In this document: piece by piece, positions 56,606-64,000 of the stretch
Numbering within the stretch: the stretch's first letter is position 1
Layout of the letters: the number at the start of each line of letters is the position of its first letter
NCBI GenBank assembly: GCA_961205875.1
Contig: OY540810.1
Location: 15,376,001-15,440,000 of the forward strand
DNA: 64,000 nt
Direction: 5' to 3'
Origin: Sialis fuliginosa
Lineage: Eukaryota; Arthropoda; Insecta; Megaloptera; Sialidae
Program-made: the position numbers and the translations under genes
The notes under the pieces: generated by a model
What the model was told of the DNA's origin: nothing
The model's database searches: none
The model's input: only the letters and a program-made list of their open reading frames with translations

Positions 56606-56960
56606 ATGTCGAAAGAATACGATATAAGAGCAACCATAATTTCTGGACTGCGCTCAGGGAGAACTGTTAATCTGTTAATGAAGTTGTGAACTTCGATAAC
56701 ATTCCTTTACGTACAGTTTACAACGTCAAGAAGGTGTATGTCGCCTCACCAACAAGGAAAATGCATAAAGTACGCAAGGATCGCAAAAGTCCAGATTACA
56801 CAGAATCCAGGAATTATCAATGAAGATCCAGGAAAGTCAATGCGCTCCATAGCAAGAGAATTGCAGATGTTGGATGCAACGGTTCGAAAGATTATTGTTG
56901 AAGATATCATATATGTACATATCGTATGTTTTTAGTAGAAGAGGCCAATTTCAGTAAAAT
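56606..56960 (+). pseudogene. Tc1/mariner transposase remnant, N-terminal DNA-binding part
   Basis: Starts MSKEYDIRATIISGLRSGRT, the common opening of an insect Tc1/mariner transposase group. It then continues in shifted frames with TVYNVKK, then EDPGKSMRSIARELQ and TVRKIIVEDI (second helix-turn-helix), then SYVFSRRGQF. At least two frameshifts are present (near 56690 and 56795). The catalytic DDE/D region is missing, so it is inactive. The segment 56738-56935 is still open in one frame. Element ends could not be located. Confidence 0.75.
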
Positions 56961-57432
56961 GCCAATATATCGCGCGCAACCTGTATTTTTTTTCAGGATC
57001 AAATTCTACGTGAAAAATAAGAAACTTTTTGTCTAAAATATTTTTATATTAACTTTACGAAATAAAAATAGTGACACTCCGTATACCATTCCAATACCTA
57101 TTCCTTTGTCCCCACTATTATACTATTGTACCAATTTTCGAAAATTTTAATTCAAAACGATTAAAACCTTACTGCATTTTTTATTTTTTTTTAACAAAGT
57201 GAAAAAATTAAGAGACTTCACTAGTACTGCAAAGTTTCATTCGATTCATGCATTTATCAATATTTTTCACGGTCCACAGTTTAAAAGCCGATATTTTAAA
57301 CATTAATAAAAATAAATAATTTTTTTATCAGTAAATAATTTTAATTAAGCTAAATTAAATTTAAACCTTAAAACTTTTATACTTAACATTTTTCTCTAAA
57401 ACTTGATTTTTTAAATCATATCGATCTTATAC

Positions 57433-58416
57433 TTCCTCGCCATATCGAAGATACGAGAAGCTTTGTGATCGTTTTATAATGAAACAAAAAAATTGTTCTC
57501 TGATTTCAAAATTTTAACTTGATCTTTCCGTTTCAGATCAAAACAAACGCTTTTCATTCCGTGTCTGTCTGTCTGTCCACTGAATCCTTGTTACATGTAT
57601 AAGTAATGAACCACTGAATCGATATTAATGAAACCTGGTTGTATGGTTGGGCCTAGCTTGAGGACGGCCCCATTTCAAAATCATCAAAATCGTGTGTAAG
57701 GGGAAAGGATGAGATCCCAAAATATTTATTTTTTCAAGATATATCAAGAACGACACATGTTACGTGAAAATTATATAGAATCGTTTTGTAGAGAATTGAA
57801 TTTCCTATAATATAGATCTACAACGTGTATGTAAAATATTTCCTTACAAAGATTTAATTTCGTTCCGTGTCTGTCTGTCGAGTGAATCCTTGTTACACGC
57901 ATAACTTACGAACCACTAAACCAATATTAATGAAACTTGGTTGGATGGTTGAGTCTGGCTTGAGGACGGTCCCATTTCAAAATCATTAAAATCATTAATG
58001 ATATCCCGAAATATTTATTTTTTCAAGATACCTCAAGAATGACACATGTTACGTAAAAATTTTATAGAATCTTTTTTGTAGAGCATTGAATATCCTATAA
58101 TATACATAAATCTACAATGTTTGTTAAATATTTCCTTACAAAGATTTATATCAATTTGCTTTAAAAATCGTCATTTATATTTTCTTTGACGTTTTATGTC
58201 ATTTTGACGCTTGCATAACAGAAAAATTTATTTTTTAGATTAAAGTTGTCAAAAATTAAAAAATATAAAAAAAATTAAATTGTTAATTAATGGCAGTTCA
58301 TGAAAATACTTTATCGGTGTTTATTAAAATTGTTCAATAATTAATTAACTACCTTTGGTGAATTTAGCACGAGGAAACACTGTACATTTACTTGGCAGAT
58401 ATTTTTTAGCACCCTG
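57433..58416 (-). mobile_element. R1 family, minus copy with internal duplication and the only visible 5' end
   Basis: Read on the minus strand from 58416: CAGGGTGCTAAAAAATATCT, GCCAAGTAAATGTACAGTG, the middle blocks and then the tail half twice. The segment from AAATCTTTGTAAGGAAATAT through GACAGACACGGAACGA is duplicated with an offset of about 292 bp. The end at 58416 is followed by TA, as in mariner-type ends; other copies lack these first bases. Confidence 0.8.
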
Positions 58417-58418
58417 TA

Positions 58419-59645
58419 TATAACATAACTTTTCCAACAACCTGATATTTTTACACGCTTTGGTAAAGTTCCTTGTATGCTCGGATCCGGAGAGTTTATT
58501 TTTGTACATAAAATATTTTGCAGAAATAAAGTCTATAAATAACTCAAACCTATTGATATAACCAGCATCCAAGGAGGAAGCTCATTTTTTACACAGTGGG
58601 GGGCGTTACAAATTATTGCGCCGGCTCTGTCTACAACATACGACACAAATACACACACAAACATATATATGTATATAAAAACACACCACAGCCACATATA
58701 AACACTTATATACATATTATATATGTGGTAGAGATTTGAATTAATTTGTTAAAAATATTCATTCTTACTGACTTGTGATTTAATGAAAATTATAATCACT
58801 ATGGTTTGAAACACTTTTCACTGTTATAACTAATTATATAGGTATCTACTTAAATATTTTCAATTTTAAAATAAATTTTCTAAATGTGCTGTGAATGAAT
58901 TAAAAATTGTAAAAAAGAACAAATTACTATATTCATGAATTATACATTTCTACCATTTTTTTTTTCATCTTTTTACTTTCTTATACATTATATTTATACA
59001 TGTTAAATGTAGACATCAGATGGCGCTAACAAAATAATTTTTTATGGAGATCATATAGCTTTTTTTTAAATGGTGGTTCCTATTTTTATGTTGTAGAATC
59101 GTGTTCTCTGTAATAAAAAAATGGACAACTGTCGTTCAAAACTTTTTTGTGACTTAAATCCATTAATATATCGAACTTTCAAGGATTTTTTACTTGGAAA
59201 CAGCTTTTGAGACAAAAGTATAAAATACAAAATATGTTAATTTTGATCTAATACATAACTTGAAAAATTATTTTTTATTTTATTTTTATTTTCAATAATT
59301 CGAAAAATTTCGATTGTAAAAAAATAGAAGGTATTCTTATTTATCGGTTTTGAGTTCCAGCGACTACATAATATGGACAGACAGTGCCTTATCCCCCCTC
59401 TCTCCTCTGTGGACGCACATGAATACACCTATAACAATAATAATTATAATAGTGAAATCTATATGTATTTATAAATAAATGATGTACAAGAACTTATATT
59501 ACCTACATATAAATAGAATATATGAATGTTTTCATACTTAATCGATTTAACTGTTTACATATGTGTACATAAAAACCAATAATAAACAAATACAAACTCT
59601 GTATACTTAATATGCATACATTATCGATCTATATGTACGTACACA
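58419..59645. other. No gene; AC/AT simple repeats
   Basis: ACACACAAACATATATATGT and CACATATAAACACTTATATA (58635-58740) explain the Tyr/Cys/Val-rich minus frame 58533-58715. AATGGACAACTGTCGTT at 59129 resembles GACAGTTGTCCATTTTTTAC at 27702, inverted. Confidence 0.4.
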
Positions 59646-60354
59646 TGTACAGTGAAATGCAGAAGTGGTCGTCCAGTTTTCATTGAAATTCGCTTATCAC
59701 AAACTTAATAAGCTCCTCTTATTTGATTATTATAATATTTAAATCATTTCTCCATGTACCAAACTCATTTGAAACTTATTTGCTAGATAAAGAAGTACTC
59801 TTCGTTTATACTAGTTTATAGTAGGTACTCATATATATTTGTGCGATTAAATTATTATGTAATCTATTGAAAATTAAAAAATAGTATATTTTATAGTAAT
59901 AAATATTTGATATTCCGAATTTAATAAATATGTTAAACTTGATATAAATAATTAAATAATGTAATGGACGTATATTTGTGTTTTTATTTAAAATGGTGTA
60001 ACTATATAAGCTCCGCCCTAGAAAGAGATAACCGATGATGTTTGTCTTAATATTTTTGAATCTGCTGTAAGCGACTGACCTTTAGGGTGGCAGACGACTT
60101 CTGAAGCCTATAGTACATTGTACAGTCGCCTGCAGAACTCGTCTGGCACCCTAAAGGCTAGAATCGCTTACAACAGATTCCAAATTTAAAGACAAACATC
60201 ATCGGTTATCTTTTTCTATCAAGTTTAATATATTTAAATATTAAAATTCAGAATATCAAATATTTATTGCCACAAAATTTACGTATACAATATTCAATAG
60301 ATTACATAATAATTTAATTGTACAAATATATATGAGTACTATAAACGAAGAGTA

Positions 60355-61456
60355 CACTGCAAATGCTAGTTTGTTAGAAACACACCAAAATATGTTACAA
60401 AACACACATGAGTGTGTTATTTGACACACATAAGTGTGTAGTCAAGATTAAGTGTGTTTATTGACACACTTATCCGTGTTAAAAGAGTAACACACTTTCT
60501 GGTGTGTAAAAAATAATTTGTAAATCATAATCAAAAATATTATTTACACACTTAAGTGTGTTGAAATGACACGTATAATATCTACTAACACACTTTTTGG
60601 AGAACTACACACTTTGAAAATAAACACACTTGTTGGTGTGTTAGAATATAATATAGGTGAATATAGCCTATATACATTCGATCTTTCTCTCTCTATAGTC
60701 ATGATACCATATTCGCTCTCACTCTTTTGCCATATAGAGTATACAACGATTTGACATTTATCATGTCGCGTCATAATCTTTTGTCGTTTTGAGTGAATTG
60801 AGCTTGATATTTGTATATTAAATTAATATAGAAACGAAAGTTTATTGTCTAATAGGTGAAATGTGTAAGTGCATTAAATATTCACCACAAAAAGATATAT
60901 CGGGTGTAGAATTGATACGTCAAGGATTAATAAACGCAACTACAACTGACAGCATTCTGAAGATGATGCTATAGGGAAAATTAATTATTTTATAAAAAGA
61001 AGACCCGGATAGAAATAATAAAATATGTGATGTGGAATTGTAGATGAAATTTCGGATAAAAGTGATGTCCATATTGTTTTGATATCATCAACTTAAAGTG
61101 ATAATAATATCGTGCCAGAGGATAAAATTGTTACAATGAATTTAGATATGCTTTATGTGACTGATTAATCGAAGAAGAAAAAAATTATTATGTAGTGTAT
61201 ATTATTTAAAATCATTGTATTTATATTTGTTCAATAATAATTTCTTAATAAAATGTGGTTTACAGATTTATTACAGTAACACGCTTTGTAGTGTGTTAAT
61301 TCACTAACACACTACAAAGCGTGTTCAAAAAACGTGTTAAAACTACACACCTTAAAGTGTGTTTATAAAAGAACACACCAAAAAAGGGATTAAATATGAC
61401 TACAAGAAAATGACACACTTAGGTGTGTCAAAACAACACACTTTGCATTTGCAATG
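60355..61456. mobile_element. 1.1-kb element with arrays of CACACTT palindromes
   Basis: Inserted at TA (60353-60354, 61457-61458). Ends CACTGCAAATGCTAG and, inverted, CATTGCAAATGCAAAG. At the left (60384-60640) lie about seven palindromes such as ACACACATGAGTGTGT, ACACACATAAGTGTGT, TTACACACTTAAGTGTGTTG and ACACACTTGTTGGTGTGT. At the right (61277-61443) lie about four, such as CTAACACACTACAAAGCGTG and GACACACTTAGGTGTGTC. The middle 600 bp lacks them. Clustered subterminal sites flanking a unique middle are what transposase-binding arrays look like. Confidence 0.8.
60861..60974 (+). CDS. Short open frame inside the 1.1-kb element
   Basis: 37 codons starting MCKCIKYSPQKDISGVELIR, in the unique middle of the element. 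The following text (60975-61190) reads like eroded coding sequence with stops in all frames. It could be a relic of the element's own gene or captured host sequence. No family is recognised. Confidence 0.2.
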   Translation: MCKCIKYSPQKDISGVELIRQGLINATTTDSILKMML

Positions 61457-61617
61457 TAGTTCTTTATCTAGCAAATGAATTTCAAAATATCTGTCTTTGT
61501 TTGATACATGGGGAAATGATTTAAATATTATAATAATCAAATGGGAGGAGCCTACTAAGTTTGTGATAAACGAAAATGAATACAAACTGCAAGACCATTA
61601 ATGCAGGCGACTGTACA

Positions 61618-62977
61618 TCGTATATACATAGGTATAAAGCAATATAAGTAAATACGTGACATAACTATACATACAAAAATCAAGATAATGTTTTGACATT
61701 ACATATTTCATTTTGTATTCATAAAAAACATAGCGATTTGTCATCATCTGGAAAACATACATTATTATGTACAGTTTAATTTATTCAAATAGACTCATTC
61801 CAATAGTATATTAATAATAGTATTTTAAAATCTCTTATAATAATGACGCTTTTTCTCGAGGTAATGCATCAATTTCTGCTGTAATTAGTGAGGAGGGGAA
61901 AGGGGGGTATGTAGATTATATGATGACTATAGTTTGATAATTGTTAGCTGAATTTTTTATACCGGGTGCCCCAAATTACACGTAACGAATTTTTATTTCT
62001 GAAAATTTTTTTTTTACAAATTTTTGTAATAAGTTTTTTTTAATGACTGTATTTCTTCTACGGGACTATACAAATAAACAATGTGTTGTTATTAATTTTT
62101 ATATTATTTTTTAGACTATTTAGGTTAATAAATGATGGGAACGTTAATAAACAACGTAAAGCTAGCCATACACGTTACGATATCCTTGCGCAAGTTTGTT
62201 ATTTCTCCTCACATCGTTCAACAGCATAGCAATACTCCTAGTGACACCATGCGACAAAAATAATGCGTAATTCGGAACGCATTCATTGTAATATGTATGG
62301 TACTGCGTTACGTAAAATTTGGCGTGGGAGGGGGGCGTTGTTAAAGATTATTGTTTACATAGCGTTAACGTGTGAGGAAGCTGATTACAAAAATTATAGA
62401 ATGAAGCGTTACGTGTTATGGTCATTCCCTAAATATAAATAAAAGTTACATTCATAACTAACCAATTCACAAATAATACTCCTAAATTGGTTAAATACAG
62501 CCCTGTACAATTTCCAAAACAGTAATCGAAAATTAAATTACAGCTATCTCTATTTGTAATATAGTAAATAACTTGAAATTGACATTTTCATGTACGGTGA
62601 ATTCTCGACGGTGTGAAAAAGTGACTGCAAGAAAAATATCTGGCGCGGTGATTTGTGTTGTTTTGACACGCGAGTACGACACGAGAATTCACGTGCCTCC
62701 TTTGATTATGTGCGCTATACTCGTGTACTGTCTGATAAACGGCTCGTAACTTACCGCGTTTACAATTCCCCGCGTGTATTTCAAAATTTCAAATTCCCGT
62801 GCGACTGGCTTCTCAAAAAACTTTAAAATATCAATCATGTGTTTTTCATAATGCGGGCCTGCCGTAAATCAATTATAATGTAGCCTAAACTAATCCAAAT
62901 CCAATTTCGGTTTAGTGGATTTCGTGTTGTCGGAATAAGTAAACAGACATAAAAATTTAAGAAATAACATAGGTATA
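61618..62977. other. No gene; possible element end and a palindrome
   Basis: ACCGGGTGCCCCAAATTACA then CGTAACG at 61961 looks like a mariner-type end; the nearest inverted CGTTACGTGT lies at 62407, only about 10 bp matching. GTGAATTCTCG at 62597 is exactly inverted at 62681-62691, spanning a CpG-bearing 95-bp block that may be regulatory or a small MITE. Confidence 0.35.
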
Positions 62978-63222
62978 TAGGTTGTCCCAAGACTGTACCA
63001 AAGTTCAATATTTCATTTATTATAAAAAATGGAAGAAAACTTTAAATGCAAAAGTTGTCAGGTTAGGCAAGCCGCATATTTTAAAAATAGTTACATTTAT
63101 TAAATAAAACTATTTTTAAAATATGCGGCTTGTCTAACCTGACAACTTTTGTATTTAAAGTTTTCTTCCATTTATTATAATAAATGAAATATTGAACATT
63201 GACACAGTCTTGGGACACCCTG
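62978..63222. mobile_element. 245-bp near-perfect foldback MITE with TA flanks
   Basis: Ends TAGGTTGTCCCAAGACTGT and, inverted, CAGGGTGTCCCAAGACTGT, with TA at 62976-62977 and 63223-63224. The arms (AAGTTCAATATTTCATTTAT, GGAAGAAAACTTTAAATG, GTTGTCAGGTTAG, GCCGCATATTTTAAAAATAG) are almost identical. A typical Tc1/mariner-derived MITE. Confidence 0.9.
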
Positions 63223-63224
63223 TA

Positions 63225-64000
63225 TACGAAAGAAATATAGAATTATAGAGGGAGATGGAAGGATTCATTAATTAAGGGCGTTCATAGAGATTAGTAAGTG
63301 TACTAATGTGACAACAAAACTAGAAAAATATGTGTAACACCAATATACATATATGCTGATCACCGCCAGAATATATCAACAGTTTAAATCTTTAAAATGT
63401 CATCTTGATGGTTATTTTCATAAATTTTAATTTTCAATAAGTGGGAGTAATTTTGGTGCGTTCTCGAAAATATTTTAAAAACAGTAACAAATTGTGTAAT
63501 TTTGAATTGATTAGTATAATTTTATACGTATTACATTTATTTGTTTGTATATTTCTATACTTATTTTCAATCTTTTCAAAACATACAATTTTATAAATTT
63601 ATCCGGGGAGTGTTTATATAATAAAAACGGGGAGGTTTGATAATGTATAATATTGATGGAACCATCCGATCTTCTCGTTTTTATCGATCTGATGACCGAC
63701 CAACGTCTGTTATTATTGTGTAAATGATTTGGGTAATTGACTAATTTAATAAAATTATTATATTTGCTGTTCTGTCATAATAATCTATATTTATAATTTG
63801 TTTTTATTGTGTTAATAAAAATAATTGATATATATTTATGTAAAAAAACAGGAAACGAGTTACCAACATTTTCCAAACCATTGCAATAAGGAGCAGGGGG
63901 GGGGGGAGTTGACAATTTCCAAAAGCATCCTTATGTAATTAATGGTCGCTCTCTAATCTATGTAAATACATATTATGTAACATATATACACAATAAATTT
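63225..64000. other. No gene recognised; G run
   Basis: AT-rich up to the window edge. A run of 11-12 G interrupted by nothing lies near 63896-63907. Confidence 0.4.

Larger units (their letters stand above)
59646..61616. mobile_element. Inverted dimer of a MITE, right arm split by an insertion
   Basis: The left half (59646-60120) and right half (60118-61616, minus the insert) are inverted copies. TATCACAAACTTAATAAGCT, ATTTGATTATTATAATATTT and GCTAGATAAAGAAGTACTC on the left match inverted blocks at 61450-61580. AAGAGATAACCGATGATGTT and CCTTTAGGGTGGCAGACGA match inverted blocks at 60135-60215. Outer ends TGTACAGTGAAATGCAG and, inverted, TGTACAGTCGCCTGCATTAA; the centre near 60118 carries TGTACAGTCGCCTGCAGAAC. 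Removing 60355-61456 restores continuous pairing. Confidence 0.8.

Noticed and set aside
56361..56960. CAGTGGGG at 56361 as the left end of the mariner remnant
   Set aside because: The end type is hAT-like, not mariner-like, and no TA duplication or matching right end was found.
58533..58715. 60-codon minus frame with Tyr/Val/Cys-rich peptide
   Set aside because: Produced by AC/AT microsatellite sequence.
60544..60774. Overlapping open frames on both strands (60544-60774 minus, 60566-60754 plus)
   Set aside because: They read through the CACACTT palindromes, which are stop-poor on both strands; no protein family is evident.
1..64000. tRNA, rRNA, snRNA and histone genes
   Set aside because: Scanning for the tRNA B-box consensus GGTTCRANYCC and for familiar rRNA or U-RNA blocks gave no convincing site. 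A covariance search would be needed to exclude degenerate copies.

Overview
The window looks like non-coding nuclear DNA of an arthropod, most likely an insect. It is strongly AT-rich, has no operon-like gene packing, carries GT-AG introns, holds short runs of the TTAGG-type insect telomere repeat (28838-28859), a decayed Tc1/mariner transposase, and a broken gene of the insect-rich DUF4806 family. I found no intact gene of known function, no tRNA or rRNA gene, and no CRISPR array. The order or species cannot be fixed from sequence alone; Hemiptera is a guess.

Layout. 0-3.4 kb: a six-exon DUF4806 pseudogene (721-2122) followed by an AT-rich tandem array with two near-identical 219-bp units. 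3.4-20 kb: a mosaic of short non-autonomous DNA transposons, many with TA target duplications (8538-9720, 10659-11211, 17203-17550), plus copies of two larger dispersed families. I call these R1 (carries a tetranucleotide-rich segment and ends near AGCTTCTCGTATCTTCG) and R2 (begins CGCGGCTTCGCTCGCG and ends in a GACA run). 20-32 kb: a hammerhead-like RNA hairpin (20800-20838), more inverted-repeat elements, a foldback element with a perfect 8-bp target duplication (28381-29237), and three small CpG-bearing segments that could be promoters. 32-45 kb: a 2-kb imperfect palindrome (32245-34235), a near-perfect 840-bp foldback (38393-39232), and a hAT-type MITE nested inside a TA-type MITE (40739-40961 within 40693-41228). 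45-58 kb: a scattered GATCTACG-motif array (45440-45960), further MITEs, a promoter- or LTR-like segment near 50.8 kb, and the mariner remnant (56606-56960). 58-64 kb: the most structured locus. It is an inverted dimer of a MITE (59646-61616) whose right arm is interrupted by a 1.1-kb element (60355-61456) with clustered copies of a short CACACTT/AAGTGTG palindrome at both ends.

The sequence therefore reads as layered transposon insertions in an intergenic or large intronic region. Several insertion boundaries can be read exactly from target-site duplications. Weak coding candidates (11664-11971, 13852-14061, 36074-36235, 44803-45108) are listed with low confidence.
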